Below the pieces are notes generated by a model that saw only the letters and a list, made by a program, of their open reading frames with translations, had not been told where the DNA came from and did no database searches. A DNA stretch of 64,000 bases from Flavobacterium sp. xlx-214 (GTDB lineage: Bacteria > Bacteroidota > Bacteroidia > Flavobacteriales > Flavobacteriaceae), in NCBI RefSeq assembly GCF_013874595.1, contig NZ_CP059431.1, positions 434,001 to 498,000 on the forward strand, given 5' to 3'. Below are positions 1 to 7,433 of the stretch, in pieces. Numbering within the stretch: position 1 is the first letter of the stretch; each line of letters begins with the position of its first letter. Position numbers and translations under genes: made by a program.

Positions 1-659
1 GTTGTTAACATAAAATCTTTTAGATAAAAAGGTTCAAAGTAAGCTACATCTACAAAATCATTTGTTATAAACTTTTGATGTCCTAAAAAAGCCATTTCAT
101 TAGCTGAAGGATATACAATATCATCATAATAAATAAATTTGTCCGATTTTAAAACCGGTATACATTTCAAAGCACCATCGCCAATTAAATGGATATTTTG
201 GTTGTACTCTGAAAAGCCAGTTTCATCTTCAATAACCATCGAAACAACTTCTGATACAGCCTTATGATCTTTGCTGAAAATTTGGGCAAAAACTTCCATT
301 CTACGTGCATCAATCATAGGAACAATGAATCCATCATTAACACTTAATTTTTCTGCTAAAATAGCTAAAGTATCAATTGCTATTAGTGGAATTTCTAATG
401 CATAACACAATCCTTTTGCTGTAGACACACCAATTCGTAATCCTGTGTAAGAACCTGGACCTTTGCTAACACAAATGGCACTTAAATCTTTTAATGCAAT
501 CTTACCTTCATTTAAAACATCTTTTATAAAGAGATGCAATTTTTCAGCGTGTCCAAATTGATCTTCAGCCAATTGCTTTAAAGCGATTGTTTTTCCATTT
601 TCACTTAAAGAAACCGAGCAGTTTTTAGTCGCTGTTTCAATGTTAAGTATATAAATCAT
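1..659 (-). CDS. tsaB: tRNA threonylcarbamoyladenosine biosynthesis protein TsaB (3'-truncated by window edge)
   Basis: TsaB is the non-catalytic partner of TsaD in making the t6A37 modification of ANN-decoding tRNAs. Reading the minus strand from the ATG at 659-657 gives an open frame to the left edge with no stop. It starts MIYILNIETATKNCSVSLSE, the ASKHA nucleotide-binding fold start, and has KGPGSYTGLRIG, the family hallmark, near residue 65. The visible C-terminus (YFEPFYLKDF) is typical of the last residues of TsaB, so only a few codons are missing. The start codon directly abuts the stop of the upstream small gene at 660, so the two are probably co-transcribed. Confidence 0.93.
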   Translation of the reverse strand, partial: MIYILNIETATKNCSVSLSENGKTIALKQLAEDQFGHAEKLHLFIKDVLNEGKIALKDLSAICVSKGPGSYTGLRIGVSTAKGLCYALEIPLIAIDTLAILAEKLSVNDGFIVPMIDARRMEVFAQIFSKDHKAVSEVVSMVIEDETGFSEYNQNIHLIGDGALKCIPVLKSDKFIYYDDIVYPSANEMAFLGHQKFITNDFVDVAYFEPFYLKDFMLT

Positions 660-896
660 CTAAGGAAGCTTCTTCTTATTATTTTTCTTGTTTTTAATAA
701 TTCTATAAATAGCCCATCCGCCTATTAGCAATAGCAAATAAGGAAAAGCCATTAAGTAAACAATACCATCATTAACTGCTTCTGCAGGTACACCTGATTC
801 TTCCGTTTCTAACGCTGCTCTACACATAGCACATTGAGCTGTGCTTGAAAAAGCAAACATAATTGTAAAAACAATACCTAAAACTACCTTTTTCAT
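660..896 (-). CDS. Small membrane protein with signal-like N-terminus and CxxC motif
   Basis: A 78-residue protein of unknown function. Residues 1-20 look like a signal peptide ending near STAQ. A CAMC motif follows at about 22-25, then a hydrophobic segment (about 46-66) and a very basic Lys/Asn-rich tail. This predicts a short periplasmic domain with a cysteine pair, one membrane span and a cytoplasmic tail. It lies 10 bases downstream of the DUF420 gene and directly upstream of tsaB. With Sco1 and DUF420 next to it, a role in oxidase assembly or thiol/copper handling is plausible, but that is inference from context only. Confidence 0.75.
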   Translation of the reverse strand: MKKVVLGIVFTIMFAFSSTAQCAMCRAALETEESGVPAEAVNDGIVYLMAFPYLLLLIGGWAIYRIIKNKKNNKKKLP

Positions 897-906
897 GGTA
901 AAAAAA

Positions 907-1449
907 TTAATGAATGTAATAAGGAGAAATCATTAAATAAACAATTACCCCTGTAACAGCAACATATAACCACATTGGGTATGTGATACGTGCTAATTTT
1001 TTATGACGTTGATATGCACCTGAAATTCCTCTTACAAACGTTACCAATACAAACGGAATGATGATGATTGATAACAAAATATGTGTAATTAATATAAAGA
1101 AATAGATGTAACGAATAGCTCCTTCGCCTCCAAATTTCGTCTCAATTGATGTCATATGATAAGCAACGTACATTGCTAAAAACAACACAGAACAAGTAAT
1201 ACAAATCTTAATTAAGCGCTCATGCAAAGGTTTATTTCCTTTTTTTATGGCAGCTACAGCCCAAACCAACAAAATAGCCGTTAAACCATTAATAGAAGCG
1301 TAAATTGGTGGTAAAAAAGACAAAGGCTTCACATTGTATCCTAAATCGTGTAAATTAACACTGAATAATATGGCTACTACAACAGGTATTGCAATTGATA
1401 AAATCCAAATCCAAACGTTGTACTTTTTTTCTAATACTTTATCTTCCAT
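907..1449 (-). CDS. DUF420 family membrane protein
   Basis: A 180-residue membrane protein with about five hydrophobic helices (near 12-30, 46-64, 80-100, 117-140, 158-176). Its length and pattern fit the DUF420 family, whose members are usually found beside cytochrome c oxidase genes and, in CtaM-type members, help mature the oxidase. Several histidines sit at helix ends (HERLIKI, YHMTS, THILL), as in heme-copper assembly factors. The start ATG overlaps the stop of the Sco1 gene by one base (TAATG), which indicates translational coupling. A function in terminal oxidase biogenesis is inferred from the family and neighbours. Confidence 0.82.
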   Translation of the reverse strand: MEDKVLEKKYNVWIWILSIAIPVVVAILFSVNLHDLGYNVKPLSFLPPIYASINGLTAILLVWAVAAIKKGNKPLHERLIKICITCSVLFLAMYVAYHMTSIETKFGGEGAIRYIYFFILITHILLSIIIIPFVLVTFVRGISGAYQRHKKLARITYPMWLYVAVTGVIVYLMISPYYIH

Positions 1450-2120
1450 TACTCTTTTAATAATTGTTGAATATCTTCTTTTAACATCTTTAATCCGGCA
1501 TCATCTGTACCATCATAATAAATAATCGGATATTCTAAATTCTCCATATTTCGTGAACGTATATTTCCTTCTTTATCAATCAAAGCAAATAATCCAGAAT
1601 GTTCAAAACCACCAGGTGCATCTGCATTTTTACCAACATATAAATTAAACTTTTTAGATAATCCAAAAATAGCTTCCTCGCTACCTGTTAAAAAATGCCA
1701 ATTTGCCATATTTACACCTAAAAACTTAGCATGCTCTTTTAAATTTTCTGGTGTATCCGTTTCAGGATCAATGGTGATAGATGCAATTCCAAAACGATCA
1801 TCTTTTCCAAATTCATTTTGTAATTTCACCATATTTTCATTCATTATAGGACAAATAGTAGGACAAGTAGAAAAGAAAAACTCTACTAAATATACTTTGC
1901 CTTTATAGTTATCGTTGGTAATGGTTTGCTTGTCTTGATTTGTAAATGAAAAAGCAGGCGCTTTACCAATAACTTTTAACTCGCGACGATTAGCAACATT
2001 TAAACGATCGCTTTCTACAACAGTGGTGTTTTTAAAACGATCTACAATTTTTGGGATAAAGTAAATTCCAAAAACCAAAACAATTAGGGAAACCCAAATA
2101 TAAGAGTAATTTTTTTTCAT
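1449..2120 (-). CDS. SCO1/SenC family copper chaperone for cytochrome oxidase
   Basis: Sco proteins deliver copper to, or reduce the cysteines of, the CuA site of cytochrome oxidase subunit II. This 223-residue protein has an N-terminal anchor (about 7-24) and a thioredoxin-like domain. The copper motif CPTIC is at C86 and C90, and the distal ligand histidine is at H174 (FEHSG). All three canonical ligands are therefore present. It overlaps the genes on both sides by one base, forming a tight run with the Cys-less paralogue upstream and DUF420 downstream. The domain should act on the periplasmic side of the inner membrane. Confidence 0.93.
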   Translation of the reverse strand: MKKNYSYIWVSLIVLVFGIYFIPKIVDRFKNTTVVESDRLNVANRRELKVIGKAPAFSFTNQDKQTITNDNYKGKVYLVEFFFSTCPTICPIMNENMVKLQNEFGKDDRFGIASITIDPETDTPENLKEHAKFLGVNMANWHFLTGSEEAIFGLSKKFNLYVGKNADAPGGFEHSGLFALIDKEGNIRSRNMENLEYPIIYYDGTDDAGLKMLKEDIQQLLKE

Positions 2121-2782
2121 TACTGAGTGATGTTTTCTGCTTTATTATTTTTTTTAAGGGCTAAACGATATTCTGCTAAAATAACCTTTACATCATCTGA
2201 CATTTCATTGTGTAAATCGGCTGCAGAAATGGTATTGTATCCTTCACGATATTCATCTTCGCCTTTCTTATTTTTACCTTTACGTCCGCGTAAGTTTAAT
2301 TCTTTATCAATAATATAAACATTTGATGTTCCTAGCTTATCGTTTAAGTTACCAACCAATTTTAACTGTTTAAAATACGCTTCAATTTCAGCTGGCTCCG
2401 CCATAATATAATGCCAATGTTTTAAATCAACATTTACACCTAATTTTTCATCTACTTTTTTCAAAGCTTCTTCGGTACCTTTAGGAGCAATGTACACAAC
2501 TTGAAAATCGACAAAGTCTTTATTTCGATCATAAATCTTATGTGCCAAGTTGGTAATATTTCCTTCAATGTATGGAATATCAGAACCTGTAAAACCTAAA
2601 ACCGTAATTTTATTCTTTAGTTGTATTGGTTCAACTGTATTAGTTTGCCAAGTAGTTGGTAAATCGGCAATATTATTGGTAACAACTGGAAGTTTGATAA
2701 AAGAATTTACCCCCGAAGCAAAGAAAAGATATGCTACAATAGGCACTATAAAAAGAGCCACTAAAAGTAGTATTTTTTTCAT
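2120..2782 (-). CDS. Sco-like thioredoxin-fold protein lacking all cysteines
   Basis: A 220-residue protein with an N-terminal membrane anchor (about 3-22). The rest is laid out like Sco1: a strand (KITVLGFTGS, about 58-67), the 'LGVNVDLKHWHYI' segment that parallels 'LGVNMANWHFL' in the neighbouring Sco1, and a late strand before a basic loop. Where Sco1 has FFFSTCPTIC this protein has VLGFTGSDIP, and the whole chain has no cysteine. It cannot bind copper or do thiol chemistry in the classical way, so a structural or regulatory role is more likely. It is translationally coupled to the true Sco1 (1-base overlap). The relationship to Sco1 is my reading of residue patterns. Confidence 0.75.
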   Translation of the reverse strand: MKKILLLVALFIVPIVAYLFFASGVNSFIKLPVVTNNIADLPTTWQTNTVEPIQLKNKITVLGFTGSDIPYIEGNITNLAHKIYDRNKDFVDFQVVYIAPKGTEEALKKVDEKLGVNVDLKHWHYIMAEPAEIEAYFKQLKLVGNLNDKLGTSNVYIIDKELNLRGRKGKNKKGEDEYREGYNTISAADLHNEMSDDVKVILAEYRLALKKNNKAENITQ

Positions 2783-2797
2783 TTTTAAAAGTTTTTA

Positions 2798-2834
2798 CAA
2801 AAATAAAAAAAGGCGGTGTAATAACCGCCTTTTT
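2798..2834 (-). terminator. Intrinsic terminator, with an overlapping -7-like box
   Basis: Arms 2807-2817 and 2824-2834 are perfectly complementary (core AGGCGGT/ACCGCCT) around a 6-base loop. Read on the minus strand the hairpin ends in a long T run, so it should end the oxidase subunit transcript after the subunit IV gene. The same minus-strand T run continues into TATTTTTG (2798-2805), which matches the Bacteroidota -7 box TAnnTTTG, 15 bases before the next gene. A terminator joined to the promoter of the Sco operon is possible; no good -33 box was seen. Confidence 0.75.
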
Positions 2835-2849
2835 AACTCTTATTTATGT

Positions 2850-3197
2850 TTAAAATATCCAACGAATTGATGAATATTTGAAAACGTCATGAATATAATC
2901 GCCTTCAATTAATATTAAACATGCAAGGTACAATATTAAGAAAGCCATTGGTGCTACAATTGACCAACGAAAAGATGATTTTTCACCTTCTAAGTGCATA
3001 AATGCCCACATAATGAAATATGCTTTCCAAATGGTCATTAAGATGAAAATCCAGTTTAAGTAACTTAAGCTTAAAAAATCATGATGAAATAAAGCATCTG
3101 GTTTAAAAATACCTAAAGCTACTTCTATAATTGTTAATACAGATAAGTAAATAAAAACTTTCCATATTCTACTTGTATTTGATGCGTGCGCTCCCAT
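2850..3197 (-). CDS. Cytochrome c oxidase subunit IV family protein
   Basis: A 115-residue protein with three predicted membrane helices (about 13-30, 48-68, 80-100), the size and layout of bacterial oxidase subunit IV (CtaF/CyoD-like). These small subunits stabilise the heme-copper oxidase core in the inner membrane. It follows the second subunit III gene by 22 bases and is followed by an intrinsic terminator, so it is the last gene of the oxidase block. Subunits I and II are not in this window. The call rests on size, topology and position. Confidence 0.83.
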   Translation of the reverse strand: MGAHASNTSRIWKVFIYLSVLTIIEVALGIFKPDALFHHDFLSLSYLNWIFILMTIWKAYFIMWAFMHLEGEKSSFRWSIVAPMAFLILYLACLILIEGDYIHDVFKYSSIRWIF

Positions 3198-3219
3198 TAT
3201 TACAAATTATTTTTAAGGA

Positions 3220-4212
3220 TTAAACTAAATAGAAGAATGTAAATACAAACACCCAAACTAAATCTACAAAGTGCCAGTACAATCCAACTTTTTCAATCAT
3301 TTCGTATGATTTTCTTTTCTCGTACGTTCCTAACAATACATTAAAGAAAATAATAATGTTTAATAAGATACCTACTGAAACGTGGAATCCGTGGAAACCT
3401 GTAATGAAGAAAAACAAATCTGCAAATGTTTTATGACCATATTCATTACGTACCAAGTTTGCACCTTCTACAACGTGTGTAAAATCATTAACTCTAGCCA
3501 AAGATTGCTCACGAGATAAAACGATTTTTTTATGTTTATTTCCTTCTACTGTAAATTGTGTTCTTACAAATACGTTAGGATTTTTTTCTAAACCAGCTTT
3601 TACTTGTTCTAAAGAAACAGAAGTTTCAGTTCCGCCTTTCATATACCAAGTACCTTTACTTCTATTTAAAGTAGCATCTTCTCTTGCAATTGTTGTATCG
3701 GCAAAATCAGCTAAAGCTAAACGCTTACCATCTTTATCAACAAAATGTAAAATTTCACCACCTCTAGTTTCAATAGCTCCATATGTTCCTGTAATGAAGT
3801 TTTTCCACTCCCAAGCTTGAGAACCAACGAAAATTAAACCTCCAATAATGGTTAATAACATATAAACTGCAACCTTTTTTTGTTTTAACTGATGACCTGC
3901 ATCTACAGCTAACACCATTGTTACAGATGAAAAGATTAAGATAAATGTCATTAAAGCTACGTAATACATAGGTGCATCTACACCATGCATAAACGGAAAG
4001 TGATTGAATACTTCATCGGCAATAGGCCAAGAATCAATAAATTTGAATCTGGTAAAACCGTATGCTGCAAGGAATCCTGCAAATGTTAAAGAATCTGATA
4101 ATATGAAAAACCACATCATCATTTTCCCATAGCTTGCTCCTAGTGGTTGAACATCTTCACCACCACCCCAAGTTTTTTCTTTAGTCGCTGCTGTAGTAAC
4201 TGTCGCTCCCAT
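3220..4212 (-). CDS. Cytochrome c oxidase subunit III with large hydrophilic insert
   Basis: A subunit III family protein of the heme-copper oxidases, 330 residues and therefore longer than the usual 190-270. Helices lie near 30-50, 78-102, 112-132, 265-295 and 308-328. The family-typical GFHGFHVSVG motif is at about 270 and the YWHFVDLVWVFVF ending is intact. Between about residues 140 and 255 is an inserted soluble, charged segment that interrupts the bundle. Longer subunit III proteins of this type are, to my knowledge, common in Bacteroidota. It lies 66 bases downstream of the shorter subunit III paralogue, and a -7-like TAAATTTG occurs in that gap. Confidence 0.92.
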   Translation of the reverse strand: MGATVTTAATKEKTWGGGEDVQPLGASYGKMMMWFFILSDSLTFAGFLAAYGFTRFKFIDSWPIADEVFNHFPFMHGVDAPMYYVALMTFILIFSSVTMVLAVDAGHQLKQKKVAVYMLLTIIGGLIFVGSQAWEWKNFITGTYGAIETRGGEILHFVDKDGKRLALADFADTTIAREDATLNRSKGTWYMKGGTETSVSLEQVKAGLEKNPNVFVRTQFTVEGNKHKKIVLSREQSLARVNDFTHVVEGANLVRNEYGHKTFADLFFFITGFHGFHVSVGILLNIIIFFNVLLGTYEKRKSYEMIEKVGLYWHFVDLVWVFVFTFFYLV

Positions 4213-4278
4213 AAAAAGTTTAATTGTTAAAAAGTTCCCAAATTTACACCTTTTTTCTTTTAAAGAAAAGCAAAAAGA

Positions 4279-4863
4279 TTATTTGTAAAAAGTAAAAAAT
4301 AAAAATAAATACAACCACAAGAATCCTAGAAAGTGCCAAAACATCACACTTAACTCTATTCCAAGGGTTTGAGTTGCATTATACTTTTGTTTATAATGAT
4401 TATAAATTACGATTAATAATGAAATTAACCCACCAACTAAATGGGCTATATGTACCAATACTACAACATATAAAAATGAAGTTGTAATGGTACTTTGGCT
4501 ACCTGTGAAAAAATAACCAGCATCTACCACTTGCCCAAAACCTATGAATTGTAACACTACAAACAAAAGTCCTAAGGCTAAAGTTAAACCAAGCATTAAA
4601 CTTGTAGTTGATCTGTTGTTCTTTGAAATGGCTTTTTTAGCTAAATGAAACGTAACACTGCTTAAAACAATAACTACTGTACTCCATAAAAAAGCTTGAG
4701 GTAACTCAAAATCTTTCAACCAATCCGGACGATTCTTACTAATAACATAGGCACTGGTTAAACCAGCAAAAATCATCACAATACTTCCCATTGCAAAAAT
4801 AAGCATTGTTTTATATGCCTTGCCTTTTTGCAATTGTTCTCTGTTTAACTCTTCAATATTCAT
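4279..4863 (-). CDS. Cytochrome c oxidase subunit III family protein (short paralogue)
   Basis: A 194-residue protein with five membrane helices (about 18-36, 55-72, 85-108, 128-150, 172-192) and the family's C-terminal LSVMFWHFLGFLWLYLF segment, equivalent to the WHFVDLVW helix of canonical subunit III. It lacks the long insert of the neighbouring subunit III. Its start overlaps the stop of the heme O synthase gene by one base (TAATG). Two adjacent subunit III genes of unequal length suggest one oxidase using both, but the catalytic subunits would have to be encoded elsewhere. Confidence 0.88.
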   Translation of the reverse strand: MNIEELNREQLQKGKAYKTMLIFAMGSIVMIFAGLTSAYVISKNRPDWLKDFELPQAFLWSTVVIVLSSVTFHLAKKAISKNNRSTTSLMLGLTLALGLLFVVLQFIGFGQVVDAGYFFTGSQSTITTSFLYVVVLVHIAHLVGGLISLLIVIYNHYKQKYNATQTLGIELSVMFWHFLGFLWLYLFLFFTFYK

Positions 4864-5762
4864 TATCGTAAGAATTTATCTAAAATAAAAATAATTTGTA
4901 TTAATGTAATATAAGTAACACTAATAAGCATTAATGTTTTGGCCGATTTATCGGTTTGCTTTTTATACAACTGAACAGCACCATATAACATCCATAAACC
5001 TGCCGCTAAAACAAGTACTGCAGCAATTGGACTTAAATATAATCTACCAGTATATCCTGTTGCAGGTAATAAAGAGGCAATAATTAACCAAACACTGTAT
5101 AAAATAACTTGTAACGATGTTTTTTTATCTTTTTTACGTGTTGGCAATAAGTAAAAGCCACCTTTTTTATAATCATCAAATAAAAACCATCCTAAAGCCC
5201 AAAAGTGAGGAAATTGCCAAAAAAACTGAATTAAAAACAACATTCCTGCCTCAATACCAAACTGATCGGTATGTGCTACCCAACCTAACATAAAAGGAAT
5301 GGCACCTGGAATGGCTCCTACAAAAACAGCCAAAGGTGTTAAAGGTTTTAAAGGCGTGTAAACACTGGTGTATAAAAAAATGGAAATAGCCCCAAACATA
5401 GCCGTTTTTGGACTAACAATATAAAGAATAACAAGTCCCACAATCGTTAAGGCTGATGCTAAAATAAAAGCACTATTTTTTGAAACTCTACCAGATGCAA
5501 CAGGACGTTTAGAAGTTCTATCCATTTTTGCATCTAAATCTTTCTCAATAATTTGATTAAATGCGTTTGATGCACCTACCATGCAGTAACCACCAACAGC
5601 AAGCATTAAAAGTACTTTAAAACTTATTTGTTGCCAATCTTCTACAGCTAACAAATATCCTGCTAATGTTGAAAACACTACACTAAAAGCCAAACCAGCT
5701 TTGGTTATAGCTTTAAATTCAGAAATTGCTGAAACTTTTTTTATTGTCGAAGTTGCTTCCAA
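4863..5762 (-). CDS. ctaB: Protoheme IX farnesyltransferase (heme O synthase)
   Basis: This UbiA-family membrane enzyme adds a farnesyl group to heme B to give heme O, the precursor of heme A for terminal oxidases. The 299-residue chain has about nine helices. The first Asp-rich prenyl-diphosphate site is seen at about 69-88 (NQIIEKDLDAKMDRTSKRPV). The second polar loop comes after 'FPHFWALGWFLFDDYKKGG' near 185-203. The length is normal. It heads the oxidase block and is coupled to the short subunit III gene. A TATATTTG box lies upstream at 5794-5801. The synonym cyoE is also used. Confidence 0.95.
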   Translation of the reverse strand: MEATSTIKKVSAISEFKAITKAGLAFSVVFSTLAGYLLAVEDWQQISFKVLLMLAVGGYCMVGASNAFNQIIEKDLDAKMDRTSKRPVASGRVSKNSAFILASALTIVGLVILYIVSPKTAMFGAISIFLYTSVYTPLKPLTPLAVFVGAIPGAIPFMLGWVAHTDQFGIEAGMLFLIQFFWQFPHFWALGWFLFDDYKKGGFYLLPTRKKDKKTSLQVILYSVWLIIASLLPATGYTGRLYLSPIAAVLVLAAGLWMLYGAVQLYKKQTDKSAKTLMLISVTYITLIQIIFILDKFLR

Positions 5763-5793
5763 AATAACTTGTTTGCTAATGAAATTTGGTTTG

Positions 5794-5801
5794 CAAATAT
5801 A
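5794..5801 (-). promoter_or_regulatory. Probable -7 box of the ctaB/oxidase promoter
   Basis: On the minus strand this reads TATATTTG, a perfect match to the Bacteroidota -7 element TAnnTTTG, 31 bases before the ctaB start. I found no convincing TTTG at the expected -33 distance, so the promoter call depends on the -7 box and its position. Confidence 0.5.
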
Positions 5802-5856
5802 CTTTAAAAAAACTCTTTACCCTAACTCTTTCAACAATATTAGTGTTAAACTAGTT

Positions 5857-6600
5857 TTAAACACGATTGTTTTTAATTTCGGCTAAAATTTCTTGCTGTG
5901 AGGATGTACCAATACGACTAACTCCTTTAGAAAGATAAAATAGTACATCGCTTAAATTTTTGATACCGCCTGATGCTTTTACGGGTAAAGGTGTTGCATT
6001 CTCTAAAAGCAATGTAATGTTATAAGGCGTGGCCCCATTTGGTTCATTGTTTTTGGTTTTATAAAAACCTGTAGATGATTTTACATACACATGCGCATAA
6101 TCTGTTTCTTTAAAATTACGAATAACTGTATTTTTTATAAGAGCTGTAAGCTGAATGATTTCTTTATTGGTTAATGCGGCAGTTTCTAAAATCCATTTAA
6201 TTGTTTTATTATGACTTAAAACAAATGCTGTACATTCTTTAATTTCGGCTTGTACTTTTTCTACAGCTCCTTTTTTAAACGATGCATAATCTACAACAAA
6301 ATCTAACTCCTCAGCTCCATGCTGAATGGCCAAAGAAGCTTGATTTAACTTTTTTTCTAATCCACCCTTACCTTTAGGAAAATCAATGACAGTTCCTACC
6401 AAAACTTTACTTTTACGAGAACTTAAAAAAAGTTTTGTCTTAGCAACTTCTTTTGGCAAAACCATTGCTACTTTATATTTTGATACTAAAACATCATTCA
6501 AAAAAGCATCTATGACTTTTTCATGTTCTTCTTCAGTTAAAAATGCTTGTTTAGTCGTTTTCAAATAAGAAGCTTCAATAAAATCTTTATAATTTTTCAT
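5857..6600 (-). CDS. deoC: Deoxyribose-phosphate aldolase
   Basis: DeoC cleaves 2-deoxyribose 5-phosphate to glyceraldehyde 3-phosphate and acetaldehyde in deoxynucleoside breakdown. The 247-residue TIM-barrel protein has the Schiff-base lysine K174 in VKSSTGF, the second active-site lysine K208 in PVKASGGIK, and the conserved acidic stretch LDFVVDY (about 99-105). Its length matches class I DERA enzymes. It begins 21 bases after the vanZ stop, behind a strong hairpin, and is separated from ctaB by 94 bases. It is probably an independent unit; no other deoxynucleoside catabolism gene is nearby. Confidence 0.94.
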   Translation of the reverse strand: MKNYKDFIEASYLKTTKQAFLTEEEHEKVIDAFLNDVLVSKYKVAMVLPKEVAKTKLFLSSRKSKVLVGTVIDFPKGKGGLEKKLNQASLAIQHGAEELDFVVDYASFKKGAVEKVQAEIKECTAFVLSHNKTIKWILETAALTNKEIIQLTALIKNTVIRNFKETDYAHVYVKSSTGFYKTKNNEPNGATPYNITLLLENATPLPVKASGGIKNLSDVLFYLSKGVSRIGTSSQQEILAEIKNNRV

Positions 6601-6611
6601 ATTATAAAAAT

Positions 6612-6639
6612 AAAAAAAACCTCACGAATTGTGAGGTTT
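6612..6639 (-). terminator. Intrinsic terminator after vanZ-gcvH
   Basis: Perfect 9-bp arms at 6617-6625 and 6631-6639 (AAACCTCAC/GTGAGGTTT) enclose a GAATT loop. On the minus strand the hairpin is followed by a run of eight T (6612-6619). It overlaps the last codons and stop of vanZ. Confidence 0.85.
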
Positions 6640-7005
6640 AAATTTTGTATATACTAAATAAATAGTGGTTCCAAACAAAACACCTAATGTATTACAAGCA
6701 ACATCAAGCCATTCAAAAGAACGTTTTGTTGGTAAAACATCTTGTAAAAACTCTACTAATAATCCAAACAAAATCAATCCTAAAATAATTAACAATAGAT
6801 TGAGTTTGTAATTAGAAGCGTTTTGTTTTAACAATGCCCATGACCATAAAAAAGATGAAGTAGTATAAAAAATAAAATGTACTATTTTATCAATATTTGG
6901 AATGCTTATTTTTTGAACCTCGTTGATGTTAGATAAGTTAATCAAACAAAAAACAAGGATAACCACATTCCATAATACGGCCAAAAATGTTTTATTAAGC
7001 ACCAA
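6622..7005 (-). CDS. VanZ family membrane protein
   Basis: A 127-residue protein with about four helices (near 8-25, 38-58, 68-88, 103-120) and the VanZ-family acidic-helix segments [13 protein letters not shown] and [10 protein letters not shown] with the downstream [16 protein letters not shown] pattern. VanZ homologues are widespread, and in glycopeptide-resistance clusters VanZ gives low-level teicoplanin resistance. The role of standalone copies is unknown. The start overlaps the end of gcvH by 11 bases, so the two are one transcription unit that ends at the hairpin inside this gene's 3' end. Confidence 0.85.
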   Translation of the reverse strand: MVLNKTFLAVLWNVVILVFCLINLSNINEVQKISIPNIDKIVHFIFYTTSSFLWSWALLKQNASNYKLNLLLIILGLILFGLLVEFLQDVLPTKRSFEWLDVACNTLGVLFGTTIYLVYTKFKPHNS

Positions 7006-7375
7006 TTAATTCTTTGTATTGATCTGCAGATAATAAAGCATCAAACTGAGCTGTATCAGTCATTTTTACTTTAATCATCCAACCTGCTCCGTAAGGATCA
7101 GAGTTTACTAATTCTGGTTCTGTTTCTAAGCCTTCGTTAAACTCAACAATTTCACCAGCAACTGGTAAAAACAAATCAGAAACTGTTTTTACTGCTTCTA
7201 CAGTTCCAAACACTTCGTCTTGATCTAAAGTTTGATCTAAGGTTTCCACCTCAACATAAACAATATCTCCTAACTCTTTTTGAGCAAAATCTGTAATACC
7301 TACAGTTGCTACATCGCCTTCTAAACTAACCCACTCGTGGTCTTTTGTGTACTTTAAATTAGCTGGTATATTCAT
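6995..7375 (-). CDS. gcvH: Glycine cleavage system H protein
   Basis: GcvH is the lipoylated carrier that shuttles the aminomethyl group among the P, T and L proteins of glycine cleavage. The 126-residue chain starts with the typical YTKDHEWV and carries the lipoyl-acceptor lysine K63 in VEAVKTVSD. The [10 protein letters not shown] signature is near residue 91. Length and motifs are canonical. It lies 58 bases downstream of sprA with its own TACATTTG -7 box in the gap and overlaps vanZ. The P, T and L genes are not in this window. Confidence 0.97.
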   Translation of the reverse strand: MNIPANLKYTKDHEWVSLEGDVATVGITDFAQKELGDIVYVEVETLDQTLDQDEVFGTVEAVKTVSDLFLPVAGEIVEFNEGLETEPELVNSDPYGAGWMIKVKMTDTAQFDALLSADQYKELIGA

Positions 7376-7392
7376 TGTTTTATTATTTTAAG

Positions 7393-7400
7393 CAAATGTA
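7393..7400 (-). promoter_or_regulatory. Probable -7 box for gcvH
   Basis: On the minus strand this reads TACATTTG, a perfect TAnnTTTG match, 17 bases before the gcvH ATG in the gap after sprA. No clear -33 TTTG is visible. It suggests gcvH-vanZ can be transcribed independently of sprA. Confidence 0.5.
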
Positions 7401-7433
7401 TAACTTTATTAAGAATGGAAAAATTTTTAAGGT

